Below are positions 1 through 12,639 of a DNA stretch of 64,000 nucleotides, piece after piece. The notes under the pieces were generated by a model. It was not told where the DNA came from and made no database searches. It was given only the letters and a program-made list of their open reading frames with translations. The stretch is taken from positions 76,212,333 to 76,276,332 of the forward strand of contig OX419756.1 of assembly GCA_948567375.1 (NCBI GenBank), in the 5' to 3' direction. The position numbers were made by a program, and so were the translations under genes. The stretch comes from Lunularia cruciata. Taxonomy: Eukaryota; Streptophyta; Marchantiopsida; Lunulariales; Lunulariaceae. The number at the start of each line of letters is the position of its first letter. Position 1 is the first letter of the stretch.

Positions 1-38
1 ACTCATTTTTTGCTCCGAGAACTACAAATGGCTACAAG

Positions 39-2022
39 GTGGAGTCCTATCGGGACCCGATTAGGAGAAGTATCATGGGAGCAATGATGGCCATGTTCAA
101 GCCAAAACGATGTGAACATGCAGCAAGCAGTCTTCTTCCACCAAATGTTTGCAAGAATTTTGGTGAATTGGGTAAAGTGCTTTCACCACCGAACGGGGCA
201 AATGGTGATCAATTGGCAAATAGGTTCTCTACCGCATTGTTTTGCACCGTTTGCAGCGCACTTCTACTTTGGGTTGAACCTGCTGACATTAGAGAAGCAT
301 CATTGCATGGTGTCTCATGTCCATCTTGACTTAAGACGGGAAGCGGACGAAGAAGAGCGACAGTATATGATACACCTACGAGCCAACGATGATCATTTCT
401 TGAAGATCGGACAGTGGAAGGTCAAAGAAGTCACCAGTCCAAAGACAAAGAAATAAGGTAAAACCCGAAGAAGCAAAGTTGCCTCCCACTCAAAGGAAGA
501 CTCAAAGACTGGTTATGAAGAATACGCAGATGGTGAGAGAAGCATCATTGGGATCAGAGTCTGAAGAAGAAACCAAGTTGCAAGAGGAGGAATCCAAAGA
601 AGAGGAGCACACCTTAAAAAGTGAGGAGTCCGAAAGTGATAGCGAGGGGGAACCAAAGTTCAGCAATCGGTGGTGGTCAGTGAAGCTTGTCAGGTGATGG
701 TGGAACAACGAGTCATTGCGTAGCTATGGTGGTGAACAAGTCGAGACTAGAGGAGAAGGAGGAGTATCCAGCGGGGTCGAGTTCAATAGGTAAAGAAAAA
801 GAAGGTATAGATATGGTGTCTTTGAAGATATGAAGATTGCAACTTTGGATAAAAGAGCCGATGAAGGAGGTGAAGACTCGCAACAAAGACGACAACAAAG
901 ATGAAGAAAGCTTCGGTGGGATATCTTATCTGACAAAAGTGGTCACCCCGTTGCTGGAGCTACTAAAGGGGCATCAGAAAGCAATTTCCTAAGATTGTAG
1001 GAAGGGGATGAATGAGTTGCAGGTGGTGATGCATTTGCTGAGTGAAGTGAAGGGGTTGCAGGAGCAACAAGTCCAAAGAAATGAAGAAATGGAAGAACTT
1101 TGGAGGGAGGAAGTCTTGAAGAAGAAGACTTTCAAAATGTTACAAGAGAGCTGCGAGGTTAAAGAGAAAGAACTGTAGGGGCAAGCCGGAGAATTAAAGG
1201 AATAGGCGATGTGGTTGAGCAAAGTGAAGGACAAAGTGAGTGATGTGGGCATCAAGAATGTTCATTTGAAGGCGATGACCATCATAATGGAGCAGGAGTT
1301 GGACAGCTTGAAGAAGAGTGCAGCAAGGAAGGATCAAGCATGGCAGAGGGAGTTAGCAGCCAGGCAGGAAGAAGAGGAACAATTATGAGAGCTAGTCAGA
1401 AGTGCAGAGTTGTAGAGCATGCAATATGAGGAAGAAAAGAAGATGCAAGCTGAAGATGTATCGTGAAGAGTTGAAGGTAGAGTGCGCTCAAGGATATGCA
1501 TGGAAATCAGTGGAAGAAGTTGCAGGGAAGTTGAGAGCAATTTTAAGCACGGAGGCTGAAGGGAGATTGGAAAAAGCCCACCTACATGAGTTGAAGTTGC
1601 TTGTGCAGGAAACTCGGAGGAGAAAAGCCAAGGATGTGGACATGAATACGTTGTTGATTCGATTGAGAGAGCGTGTAGATTGGAAGATGTTAGAAGTAGA
1701 AGACAATGTTAGTCTTAGATTAGATTTAGTCAATTCGGACTTAGAGAAAATTTGGAATAACGTGACAGCGGAGAAGAAACCCAATGTTGTAGAAGTAGGA
1801 ATTCAGGTGTCATCGGACTTGGTATTTGACATAGTAGAGAAGAGTGGGTTAGGAGATAAAGAGTTAGATAAGTCACTCCTTAGTGCAATTGTAGTTCCTA
1901 GTGTAGAAGTAGTAGAATTAGTGAAGGAATTAGTAGAATTAGCTATACCCAAAGAAGGAGAAATAGTAGGAAGATCATTGGGTTTGGAAGCCAAAGATGA
2001 GGTAGACATTGGATTGGGATAA
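39..2022 (+). pseudogene. LTR-borne coiled-coil coding region, copy in L1
   Basis: This stretch encodes, in pieces, the protein family found in every long LTR of the window. The N-terminal part has a conserved block (HFHPDLRRE-type and KCFHQRT-type words). A middle part rich in Glu, Ser and Lys follows, then long heptad-like coiled-coil segments. The C-terminal part is the longest open piece (about 200 residues, 1402-2022), with ILSTEAEGRLEKAHLHELKL and LLVQETRRRKAKDVDMNTLL blocks shared with the other copies. The function is unknown and I do not recognise the family. It lies upstream of the LTR TATA-like box, hence in U3. The copy is broken at several places. Confidence 0.6.
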
Positions 2023-2142
2023 GTATCAATTTTGAGATAGGAAGAGGCAGATATGAAGAGATAGATTGTCAATTGGGATCTGCAGGTAGGAAAAGATGTT
2101 AGGAAGCGGTGCATAGGTAGGAAGAACTGCCATTTGCTTCAG

Positions 2143-2150
2143 TATTTAAG
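2143..2150 (+). promoter_or_regulatory. TATA-like box of LTR L1
   Basis: TATTTAAG lies about 670 bp before the LTR end. The same box occurs at the equivalent place in L2 (477-484 of the 8.4-kb block) and L7 (61079-61086), and inverted in L3 near 13857. Its conservation and position suggest the LTR promoter, which would place the coding-like region entirely in U3. Confidence 0.5.
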
Positions 2151-2822
2151 GGGAGCATTCATAGTACAATATTGTTCAATATTCATATTTTTGAAGATAG
2201 ATAAAGCAAAGTGTTGTTTTCAGTGCTCGTCGCTTGAGCTTAATTCTGATTGTTGATTTTTTGTTTGTATTTGTGAGTGTGTGGAGAATTCCAAAGAGCA
2301 AGTTAGTGTGTTTGTGGATGTTGGATTCTGCAGCCTTGATCTTTGTTCAATGTGTTTGATCTTGAGTGAAGTGCATCGGAGCAATGCCTTGACAGATCTG
2401 AGAGGAATTGTAGTGTTGGTAGTATTCTACATTTGTTAGTGCAACACGAAGTTGATGTGAAGCAATTTCAATTGAGGAAGTTGTGCCTTCAGTGGAGGGG
2501 TGGAACACAATTCAGAGGTAAAATTGTTCTTTGCAGTGAAGTGCCATCTTTGGGAGAATGAAGATCATCACAATCAAGAGTTGTTTGGACAGAATTTGCT
2601 ATGTTGTGATTATGTGTGTGTGTATTTGTGACAAGTTGTCAAGATTGTGAGCTTGTTACTCTCTTTTGGGTGTAGTTTCTACCTGAGAGATTAAAGACAC
2701 AATCAAGAAGAACTACATGTTACTATTTGACTTCGTATTTGACCAATTTTGAATTGTATATCTGCGGGAAATAACTTTATTTACCCAATTACCGCAAAAG
2801 TGATATTTGCCAAGTTGTCACA

Positions 2823-3850
2823 GTCATGAGAGGTACAGTTTCGGAGATGGTTATAGTGGATACAATCAAATCAAGATTGCACCAGAGCATCAACAACTCA
2901 CCACGTTCACCACACCTTGGGGAACTTACACTTTCAAGGTCATGCCTTTTGGGCTTTGCAATGCTCCATCCACATTCCAACGGTTCATGAACAAGGTATT
3001 TGAACCTTTCATTGGGAAATTAGTGAGAGACTTCATTGATGACTTTTGTGTCTATGGGAGCAAGGAGGAGCACTTTGAGCACCTAATCAAAGTCTTGCAA
3101 CGCTTGGATGAGGCAAATGCATCACTCAACCCAGAGAAGTGCATTTTGGATGTCAAGAAGGTCTACTTTTGGGGCACATCATCTCCAAGGGTGGAATAGC
3201 AATTGATCCTAAGAAGGTGAGGAAAATCTTAGACCTTCCATTTCCTTCAAGCTTGACAAAGTTACACCAATTCTTGGGGATGGTTGGGTACTATAGGAGG
3301 GTCTTCTTCTCATTTTCTAACAAGGCTTATGCATTGACCATCTACATGAAGAAGGGTGTAGATTACATGGTGATTTTGGAAGACAAGGAGGCTCTTAAAG
3401 CTTTTGAGGAGCTCAAGCAATCCCTTGTTGTAGCTCCAATTCTTGCTAAACCTGATTGGAGAAAGCCTTTCATCCTCTACACTGATGCTTCTAATGTAGC
3501 TATAGGATGCACTCTTAGTCAATTAGACCAAGATGAGCATGATCATCCAATAGCTTATGCTAGTAGGCAAATGTTTTAGCAGAGAAGAACTACTTTGTCA
3601 TGGAGAGAGAAGGGTTGGCAATGATCTTTGGTCTCAAGAAGTTTAGACACTACTTGATTGGAGGGAAAGCCACCATGGTCACAAATCACAAGGCTTTGAA
3701 GTACATCGTCAACAAGCCTAATGTTGAAGGGAGACTAACAAGGTGCATGATACTCTTGTCTGAGTATGACTTCACCATTGAGGATAGGCCAAGAAAGAAA
3801 CATGCAAATGTTGATTTGTTATCTAGGGCCTATGATCATGATGGAGATGA
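2823..3850 (+). pseudogene. G2 reverse transcriptase (C-terminal half) and RNase H
   Basis: The RT palm is clear: MPFGLCNAPSTFQRFM precedes the catalytic FIDDFCVYG at about 3030-3058, followed by the LHQFLGMVGYYRR thumb and connection words. RNase H follows with its first catalytic Asp in YTDASNVAIGCTLSQ (about 3478-3522) and a degraded DHxALKY motif (NHKALKYIV, about 3683-3709). This is the normal order for a Ty3/gypsy polyprotein. It is a fossil fragment without its N-terminal half in this window. Confidence 0.88.
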
Positions 3851-4072
3851 GCCAGTGGATGATTCCTTCCTGGATGAGGAGCTCATGACAATCTCAATCA
3901 CTCAAGATGTTCCAGTGGAGAACAAGGAGATTGTGGATTTTGTGACAAGAGGTAACTATCCAGAAGGGATGCATGCTAGGGAGAGGAAGGCCCTTGCAGC
4001 AAGATCTAGACCTTACACAATGGTGGAGGATATTCTTTTCACCAAGGAGCAAATGGTCTACTTTGAAGAGCA

Positions 4073-5185
4073 GTGGGTAAGGAAGAGTCTATCCTACTCA
4101 TAAAGGAGTTTCATGAAGGTTTAGTATGTGGAGGACACTTTGTAGGAAAAGTGATTGCTTTCAAGATTCTAGATGCATGTTACCATTGGAGAGGGATTTT
4201 CAAGGATTGTCTTGATTATTGCAAAACTTGTCATGTTTGTCAAGGTTTTGCTAGAAAGTCTACATCCACTCTACCACTTAGATCAATTCCATTGCTAGGA
4301 CCTTTTGAGAAGTGGTGAATTGATTTTGTAGGTCCTCTCAATAGAACCCCAAGGAACAATTGGTACATTGTGGTAGTTACTGATTACCTTACCAAGTGGG
4401 TTGAGGCTAGACTATTGAAGGACAAGAATGAAGATAAAGTGGGTAGATTTCTTTATGAATGCATTATCACTAGGTTTGGATGCCTTTTGGAGTTGGTTTT
4501 TGATAGAGGAGGAGAGTTTACAAGAAGCATTACTACAGCCATGCTACAACATTTCTATATCACACATAGAGTAACTACATCCTATAAGCCAAATTCCAAT
4601 GGCTTGGCATAGAGAACCAATCAGACCTTGTGCATAATGTTGGCCAAAGATGCAGAAATGGAGGGTGCTAAACATCATTGGGACAAGAGGATTCATGCAG
4701 TTTTGTGGGAGTATAGGACAACCATGAAGACTTCCACTGGATATTCTCCATTTCAATTGGTGTATGGTATTGAGTCTACCTTACTTATTCACTTTGATCT
4801 TCCTACCTTCCAAAGCATTCATAGGAGATTGAAGAAAGCACAAGGAGGTGATGCAGAGAAGTCAAGGAAGGATCAACTCATGGAGTTGGAAGAGGCAAGA
4901 GCAGTTGCTATGGTTCGAGTGGAGCAAGCCCAAAGGAAAAAAAAGGAGAGCTATGACAAGAGGCAAGGCAAGAAGAAGTTGGAGACTTTCAAAGAAGGTG
5001 ATTGGGTAATGTTGCTTGATTCCATTCGATTCAAGAGAGTGCAAAAGAAGTTTTTGCCTAAGTACTTTGGACCTTTCATAGAGGAGAAGGTGTGGGGCAA
5101 TTACACCTATGATCTCAAGGAGTTGGGAGGAAGACACTTTGATAGGATTAACCATGATAAGTTGAAGATGTACCATAGAAGGTAG
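4073..5185 (+). pseudogene. G2 integrase
   Basis: An N-terminal zinc-binding HHCC region (CKTCHVCQ end at about 4228-4240) is followed by the DDE core, with DFVGPL near 4323 and the second acidic block VFDRGGEF near 4497-4520. The C-terminal part has the usual GDWVMLL and YFGPF words (about 5000-5075) and ends with a basic tail close to the 3' LTR. No chromodomain or other extra domain is visible after it. Broken fossil. Confidence 0.85.
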
Positions 5186-5233
5186 AGAGACCTTCACTTT
5201 GAGGACAAAGTGAAAACTTAGTCCAGGAGTAAA

Positions 5234-5924
5234 TGTAGCACCCATTTGTGCATGTATGTGGTATTATGATATTTAGCTTGGTATTACAAGTACTTACGAG
5301 ATATTATTCATATAGAGATAAAGGATGGTTCTATATTAGTCATGTTAGCTCAAGTTAGTTATAGCTAGGATAGAGAGGACCTTACTTTAGAGGAAGTAGA
5401 AAAGATGAGCACCACTATTTTGGATTTTAGTGTGTTGACTTGGTATTATTCCTAGATGTTTGGCTTTGAGGAAAGAGTTGAGAACTCTTGGGCCCACAAG
5501 CCTTTTTGTTTTGGATTCTTCTTTAGTCCAAGGATAGCCCATGTGAAGGAATCCTTGACTTAGTGGTTGGGTCAAGATAAGATCACATGCTTAGGGGAAT
5601 ATGCCCACGTGAATGGATATTCCTTTCTACTTTTTGACTTTACTTGACTTTTAGTCTAGTAACTTGAGTTACTATGGTAATTAGTAACTTTAGTACGTAA
5701 CTATTTCACAAGTATATAAACAAGGGGTGAGGAGGTACTCATCATCTTTTCATTTGCAACTATCTCTCTTTCATTGAGTTCTCTAGTGAGCAATATCTTG
5801 AGTCTTCGAGTGTTAGCCTTGGAGGAGTATGATGGAGTTGGGGTTCCTTGCCTTCTTAGTCCATGGTGCGCTACCATAATAGCCATCAGAGGTTCATCCT
5901 GAGTGAGAGACAGGCCGACTCACA
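5234..5924 (+). repeat. G2 3' LTR (691 bp)
   Basis: It begins TGTAGCACCC shortly after the end of the integrase and ends CGACTCACA, giving TG...CA ends. The next base starts sequence homologous to the inside of the G1 LTR, which fixes the right boundary. A TATATAAA box at 5713-5720 would be its promoter. No convincing polypurine tract is seen just before it. Confidence 0.75.
5713..5720 (+). promoter_or_regulatory. TATA box in G2 LTR
   Basis: TATATAAA followed by a C/T-rich stretch, about 210 bp before the LTR end, fits a retrotransposon LTR core promoter. Confidence 0.5.
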
Positions 5925-8900
5925 AGTCAAAGCCGCTCTAGTGTGTTGAAAGGAAGTCGAGAGAGTTAATCTAGGAATCAGTAGGAAGAATAGTCCCCAA
6001 CCCATAGTGGAAGAAAGAAAGATGAGAGTTGGGAAGAAGAACTCCAAATTTGTAGTGAGAAATCATGCAATTTGGAGATAAGATGTTATTGCAAGAATCA
6101 AAGTCCTGAGCAGGCTTCAGATCACATTCTTGGCATGGAACTGGAATGTTAGTTTTCCTAGCTTCATGATTGAGATCATCAAGAGTAAGTGTCTTGATGG
6201 CCCTAAAGAAGAAGAGAAGAGAGGAAATCCGGCTTGATGGATAGAGTCGGATTGGAGATTAGTAGTCGGGAGAGAAGCTGGCACAAAGCATGGTACCACG
6301 TTCTTGGGGAAAGGAGAAGTAGCCGAGGAAGCCCAAGAAGTGAGGAGAGCTTTCTCTTTGAAGCGCACAAATAATGGCTACAAAGAGGAGAGTTATAAAG
6401 ATCATGTCAAGAGGGGGATTGTAAGTGCTCTAGTGGCAATCTTGAAGCCGGAAAGAACAACTTATGTGATGAAGCACCAAGCGGTATTCCTCCATAAGAT
6501 GTTTGCAGGAGAGCCGATTAATTGGGCAAAGTGTCTTCATCAAAGGACAAGACAGATGGTGTGGAATCTATGAGATAGGTCATTGCTACATTACATTGTG
6601 CCGTTTGCTCTTCACTTCTATTTGGGGTTGAACTTGCTCAATGCGGTGGAGAGGCACAAGATGGTGCTCATTTCCATCTCGACTTGCAAAGAGATGTTGA
6701 TACGGAGGAGAAGTAGTATATCTTGCAAATCAGGAGTAGCAATGAGTACTACAAGCAGACGGGGCAGAGTATGCAAGTGAAGGTGAGTACTCCAAAGTTG
6801 AAGAAGAGGAGTCGACAAGGAGAAGAAGAAGAAGTAGAGAAGGTGCAACCTTGGAAAGCCAAAAGAGTGAACCCAAGGAAAGAATTGGTGGTGATTGCAT
6901 TGTTAGACAAAGAGTTGCAAGGAGAGGCTTAGTGCAAGTCCAAAGACTCAAAGAAGGAGGAAGAACCCAAGTTCACACTGTAGAGTGGGGACACAAGCAG
7001 TGATAGTGATGATGGAGGAGAGATGCAGTTGGTAGCTGAAGAGGAGGAAGCTAAGATGGAGACGGCGGAGAAAGATAACTCAAAACATGAAGATGAAGTT
7101 CTAGAGCACGAGGAAAAGAGAGTTACAATTCAGAGGGGAGTCCATTCCACACAAAGGGCAAAGTATGAAGCAGGGCCAAGTAAGGTAAGATAAGTGGAGA
7201 GTGGAAGTTTGGGGAGCAAAGAATCCATTCCCATAAGGCGAATGCGCTTGAGAAGGTGAGTGTTGAGCAAGGAAGAGACAAAGAAGGAGATAAGTACGAA
7301 AGCCAAAGTAATACCAAGTGAAGGAGTAGATTATCTACGGGGAGATTGTGTGCCCATTGTTAGTAGAGTTAGAGCACAAGAAGAAGGAGATGTAGTCAAA
7401 GTGACCAGAGGTGAAGACTAAATTGCAGGTGTTAGCTTAATTAGAAGAAGAGAATTTGGAGTTGAAGAAGAGTATAACCCGAGGTGAGGAGGAAAGGGAA
7501 GTGCTACAAGTAGATGCAAGGGAAAGACAGGTAGCTGAGTATGAAATCTTGAGGCACCAACTTGCTGATTTGAGATTAGGGATTATCCATGCTATGGTGA
7601 GAGTAGGAGAGAAGGAGCAAGAGCTCGATAGAGTGATGGAGGGTGTAGAAGAGAGGAGCAGCTCTGGCAAAGAGAGTTGACAATGAGATATAGAGAGGAA
7701 GAGAGGTCAAGAGAGCTACTTTGTAATCAAGAGGAGAAGATTGTGGAGAAGGAGAAGGAGACAATGAAAGCAAAGTTTGAAGCGGAATTGGTAATGTAAA
7801 GAGAGGATTGGCTTGCACATCAAGAACGGGAGAGAACAATAGGATTGGAGCCATTGAAGGAGATCATGATCAAGATGAATGTTATGCTAAGTACAAAGGC
7901 CAGTGTGTGAATTGAAGAGACAAGGCTATATGAGTTGAAGTTGTTGGTGCAAGGGACAAGGAGGAGAAATGCAAAGGATAAAGATTTGAACTCATTGTTG
8001 ATCAATCTCAAAACTTGTGTGGATAGGAAGATATTGGAAGTAGAAAACAATATCACAATTAGATTAGATTTAGTGAAATTAGAGATAGATAAACTTTGGA
8101 AGGATGTAAAAGCAAAACATAAAGTAGATGACATAGGAGTGCAAATATCTTTGAAGTTACTGATTGAGATATTAGAGAAGAGTGGGTCGGGAGATAAAGG
8201 TTTTGAAGGATTACTCACTAGTGGAATTGTAGATTAGGAAGGAGAAATGTTAGAATTAGAAGAAGATTTAGTAGTTGTTAAACCTGAGGATATAGTAGTG
8301 AGTGAGGTTACTTCGGGATCATGATTGAAAGTCAAGGAAGAAGTAAACATTGGATTAGATTTGTAACAAATTGAAATTTGAAGAGGCAGATATGAAGAGG
8401 TGCATTGTCATTTCGGATCTACAAGTTAGAAGAGTTGTTAGAACGATATAGTTGTTAGAATTGTAATTTGCTTCACTATTTAAAGGTGGCATTTGCAGTC
8501 AAATGTTATTCAATGCTCATAATTTCTGAGAATAGATAAAGCAAAGTGATGTGAAGTAGTTCTCGTTGTTTGAGCTTGATTCCAAGTATCAACATTGTGT
8601 ATGTGTTTGTGAGTGTGTGGACAAATTTGAAGTGCAAGTCAGTGTGCTTGTTGGATGTTGGATTCTGTAGCCTTGATCTTCATTTTGTGTGTTTGATCTT
8701 GAGTGAAGTGCAATTAAAGCAACACCTTGACAGATCTGAGAGGAAGTGTAGTGTTGGTAGTATTTTGCATTTGTGAGTGCAACACAAAGTTGATGTGAAG
8801 CAATTTTGATTGAGAAAGTTATGCCTTTAGTGGAGGGGTGGAGCACAATTCTGAGGCAAAGTTGTTTTGTAGTGAAGTGCCATTTTTGGGAGAGCCTGAA

Positions 8901-9151
8901 CCATCACAATCAAGATTGTTTGGAAAGATTTGATGGAGTTGTGATTAAGGAGTGTTAATTTGTGACGAGACTGCAAATCAGTGCTTGTTACTCTCTTTTG
9001 GGTGTGATGTCTACCTAAGAGGTTAAAGACTCAACCAAGAAGAATTTATTGTTATTGTTTACTTTGTATTTAGATATTTGTGACTGGTCTTTGTGGGAAC
9101 AAACTGTACTTACCTGATAACCACAAAAGTGATATTTGCCTGGTTGTCACA
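5925..9151 (+). repeat. G1 5' LTR (L2), 3' portion left of the internal region
   Basis: The sequence is collinear with the G1 3' LTR from about 19534 onward and ends in TTGTCACA at 9151, directly before a primer-binding site. The first roughly 475 bp of the LTR are displaced to the left by the G2 insertion and lie outside the window. The coding-like coiled-coil region spans about 6010-8360; the TATTTAAA box is at 8477-8484. Comparison with L4 shows the empty sites of the L5 insertion (near 7018) and the G4 insertion (near 7960). Confidence 0.85.
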
Positions 9152-9158
9152 TGATTTT

Positions 9159-9176
9159 TGGCACTGCTGCCAGGGA
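9159..9176 (+). other. G1 primer-binding site
   Basis: TGGCACTGCTGCCAGGGA begins 7 bp after the LTR end. It differs at only a few positions from the tRNA-complementary site TGGCGCCGTTGCCGGGGA widely seen in plant gypsy elements. The differences are mostly transitions, as expected for an old, methylated copy. Confidence 0.75.
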
Positions 9177-9635
9177 TATAAATTTTGGAAGTAGAAGAAT
9201 ACAAAGCCAATTTCAAACTAGGGTGTTAAACCAATATGAATGTCTGCATTGAGAGAACAATAAGAAGAGAGAGTTTGAAGATGAACATTGCAGCATGAAG
9301 AAGATGAACGCCTGAAGATCCAATCTTCTTTTGACAAAACCGAATGAGAGGCATTGGACTTTCAGCTTCTACACGAAGTGCAAGAAGCCCTACAAGAACT
9401 TGACCAAAAGAAATGCAAAGGCAGTTGGCAAGGCTACTTCACATCCCCACCTTCCAAGAAGAAGAAAGACTCAAGTGACCAGACATATTCATTACGGCCC
9501 AGATACCGACTTCCCCTAGCGTTGTAAAGGAAGTCGCATCTCTAAAGAACTTTGTTCAAGAAAATATAGCATGTACACTAACGGAAGAAGAGTGCCAACA
9601 CCTTCTATGCATGATTCCTCAATTGTCTTGAAGGA

Positions 9636-11010
9636 ATGTTGAAGAACACTCTGAAGGTGTTGAGCCTGATTCTTCCACTTGGGTTGAATTTGACACCATC
9701 AGAGAAGAAATGTCAAAGAAGACCCGACTTTGAACTTGACCAATTGGAACCCCTGGGCAGACAACATGGCATCAATACCAATCAACCCTTTGGCTCCGTC
9801 AAGTTCAAACTTACCCTAGCCGATTCCACCCAGTCAAACAATGACTTCGTTGCCTGTCATCCGCACGCCTATCAAAAATATAAGGGGACAGAACAAGACA
9901 AAGATCTTGATGAATTCATCAAAGAATTTGAAGTCATCTCCTTTGCTAATAAGGAACATGGAGTCATCTCCTTTGCGGATTGACTCGCACTTTCCCAAGT
10001 CTGCTCCAAAAGACAGCTTGGAGTTAGTACACCCATGTAACCTGGAAGGGGTTCATATCGGCAGATTGGGCAGACTTGAGAAACAATTTCCTAGAACGTT
10101 TCCAAGAAGTTGATTACAATACAAGTGTCTTCATGGCACTCAACGATTTGGACAAAGGCAAGAAGGAGAAGTTGAGAGACTACTCTAAGCGGTTCATGGC
10201 GCTCTTGAACCAAGTCTTGAAACAATCGGAGGTGGTGGGTTACTCCAATGCCCAAACCATCACTTGGTTCCTAGGAGGATTCTCACCAGAGATTCGGATC
10301 TTTGCCAAGGAGAGGAATGTAACTTCCCTAGACAAAGTACTCAAACATGTTGCCCACTATGAGGCGGCTCACTCTCACTCTGCCGGCAATCAAAGAAACC
10401 AAGAGAAGAAAGGCAAGAAGCCCAGAAGGAGAGCTTCTTGCAGTACATCCCTTTCTTTGGAGGAATCCTCCATGTCTTCAAGCTCTTCTTTGGAATCTAG
10501 AGAAGAATCAAAGCCAAGACAAGTACAAAGATGTGGGGGTAAGAAACCATTGACACTCCCTGTGAAGAGTGTACATAAGGCTGATACCAAGTTGGATGCC
10601 CTCATCAAGGAGTTTTTGGATTTTAAGATCCAGATGATTGGGGCAAAGGACCAAAGGATGCCCCCTTCATTTGGCAGATTGAATGTATGGTGCACTGATT
10701 GTGGCAATTCAGGCCATGCAAACACAGAATGCAATACTTGCAATGCATTCTCGGTGCAGTAGATTGATTGGGTTCCGAGATGGAACTAGGAAGAGGAAGA
10801 GGAGGCTGTGTACCAAACTCAAGAGGTACAGCCTCAGGCAAGCACATTGTATCAAGGTCCAAGGTACGGACCAAGGGAGTATAACCCCAATGCTCCTCCA
10901 TGAAGACTACCAATGAGCAACAAAAATTGACCTCAAAATGTTGCACCTGGGGCATGTTATAATTGTGGCTCGATGAGACATTGGTCTCCAAACTGCCCGG
11001 AGCCAAGAAG
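9636..11010 (+). pseudogene. G1 gag
   Basis: A retrotransposon gag domain is readable around 10076-10380 (words such as NDLDKGKKEKLRDYSKRF and ITWFLGGFSPEIR). A Ser/Glu-rich linker follows, then a CCHC-like knuckle CTDCGNSGHANTEC near 10696-10737 and a second, CYNCGSMRHWSPNC, near 10960. It would form the nucleocapsid. Broken fossil. Confidence 0.75.
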
Positions 11011-11650
11011 GCAAATTAAGTATGTTCTCCTATATGGAAATTGCAAAGGATTGGATGATATGGGAAACCAATACCCTCATCTACCAAACTCAAAGCCGCC
11101 TGTAAAGTATGTACAGACCCCGGCTGAGCATGCAGCGCTTCAAGCAAAGGGTGATACAATTGTAAATTGTATAAACACTTGAGGAGGAGAGACCTCAGGA
11201 AGGAAGTTCGGCCTCAGAAGGAAAATGGCTGGACCTTGAAATTTTGAAGTTTGAGACACGCATGAGTAAGAAGAAGCGTGATCCTGAAGAACTGAGTACG
11301 ACCTTGTCGTCTTCAAAAAGGCAAAGAGGCTACACCCAAAGGCATCCTTTCTGCCAAGGAAGAAAAGATCCTTGCAAAAGCCAAAGCTAAAGCCTTGCAA
11401 AAAGAACTCAAGCAAGCAATACTGAGGACCCGAGAACTGAGTTTGGAAGAGGAGACAAAGATGAAGCCTCAAGTTTTTCCGGCAAACATCAATCCAAAGT
11501 AAAAGATCTAATCCAAGCCAAGGTGGGCCAACCCAAGGAACCCCGGATCAAGGCCACTAGTACCCCTATCACCATCATGAAGCATCCTAAAGTCAAATTT
11601 GAACATGGAGAGACTTTGAACCTGAAGCCAAAGGTGAAGACAGTGAAATT

Positions 11651-11670
11651 GGGGGGGGGGGGGGGGGGGG
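11651..11670 (+). repeat. Run of 20 G
   Basis: A homopolymer of 20 guanines interrupts the gag-pro spacer of G1. Such runs are unstable and are often mis-sized in assemblies; it has no coding sense here. Confidence 0.95.
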
Positions 11671-11879
11671 TACCCCAATATGATATTGTAGCGGACTTGG
11701 CAGCCACAAATGCAATTGTCACATTTAAGCAATTGTAGGAAGACAATAAGTTGTACAAGAGGTAGCTAAATTTGGCCCTCAAGAAAGTAAAGGCAATGTC
11801 CAAAAAAGACCTACCTATTATATATTGTATTGAACAAGAAGATCTAGGATCTCCCGAGGTTGATGCAAAGATTGCAGGA

Positions 11880-12110
11880 TGCATGATCACATTGATACCC
11901 ATTGATTTGGGTTTCGGTGTGAACGTCATGACCAAGGATACTGCAAATTGACTGGGGTATCATACGTTTGAGCCAACACCCAGAGTCTTGAAATTTGCAG
12001 ACCAAACTAGGAGACGGCCATTGGGCATGCTATCAAACATTACCATCATCATTGGAGGGGTGCACTTCAAGTTGAACTGCATTTTTTTGCGATCAATGAC
12101 CAAAATTGGT
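11880..12110 (+). pseudogene. G1 protease region
   Basis: Between gag and RT lies a retropepsin-like stretch with an ILIPIDLGFGVNVM-like beta-strand word and a GGVHFKLNC-like end, in the place where the aspartic protease belongs. The canonical D-S/T-G is not readable. The assignment rests mainly on position. Confidence 0.45.
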
Positions 12111-12639
12111 ACCCATTATTGATCAGAAGACCCTGGTTGTATAGTGCCCAAGTTGTGGTGGATTGGCATCAATTGAAGCTGCGGTTCAAGGACATTTTGT
12201 CCGTAGACCAAAAGCTGATGACTGTGAGTTGGACAAAGGTTCCCCATCTCAGGGAACAAGTTTGTCAGAAGACAAGGAAAAATCCAAAGATTCATCGTCT
12301 TCATCCTCAGACGACTTTGACGACGAAGTCCAAGTCAATTACTTGGAATGCTACGAGGTGGATGTCAAAGACAAAGACCCATATGACCTTGCCTCAGGTG
12401 AACCTGACTTGGAGGAAGGGGGTTTGATGGCAGCACAACTCAGATTAAGCTGAGTAAGCCACATTGAAGGAGTTATCAACCCCAATGACTGTCAAGATGT
12501 TGTCTTGACTGAAAGAAAATTTTGAAAATTTTGAAGATAGTCACTTTGGAGGAGTTGGCAAGATACGCTGCCATGTTTATAGATATCTAGGATGTATTTG
12601 CCTGGTCTATTGATCAAATGCCAAGTATTCCACAAGAAT

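Larger units (their letters stand above)
1..2822 (+). mobile_element. G1-family long LTR (L1), left end outside the window
   Basis: The right end is the family terminus TTGTCACA, the same end seen at 9151 and, in inverted copies, at 13189, 20632 and 56086. The body matches the long (about 3.7 kb) LTR form with the coiled-coil coding-like region, a TATTTAAG box and a roughly 670-bp R/U5-like tail. Immediately to the right the sequence changes to the middle of a gypsy reverse transcriptase (G2), so this is most simply a solo LTR inserted into G2. The expected 5-bp target duplication would be GTCAT, but its left partner lies outside the window, so this cannot be confirmed here. Confidence 0.8.
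2823..5924 (+). mobile_element. G2: Ty3/gypsy element, 3' half, with 3' LTR
   Basis: The visible part runs from the middle of the reverse transcriptase through RNase H and integrase to a 3' LTR; the 5' half lies left of L1, outside the window. The RT-RH-IN order identifies Ty3/gypsy. At its right end G2 abuts G1-family LTR sequence that begins mid-LTR (AGTCAAAGCCGC, also at 19534 in the G1 3' LTR), so G2 was inserted into the 5' LTR of G1. The coding part is degraded, with around half a dozen breaks. It is younger than G1 and older than L1. Confidence 0.85.
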
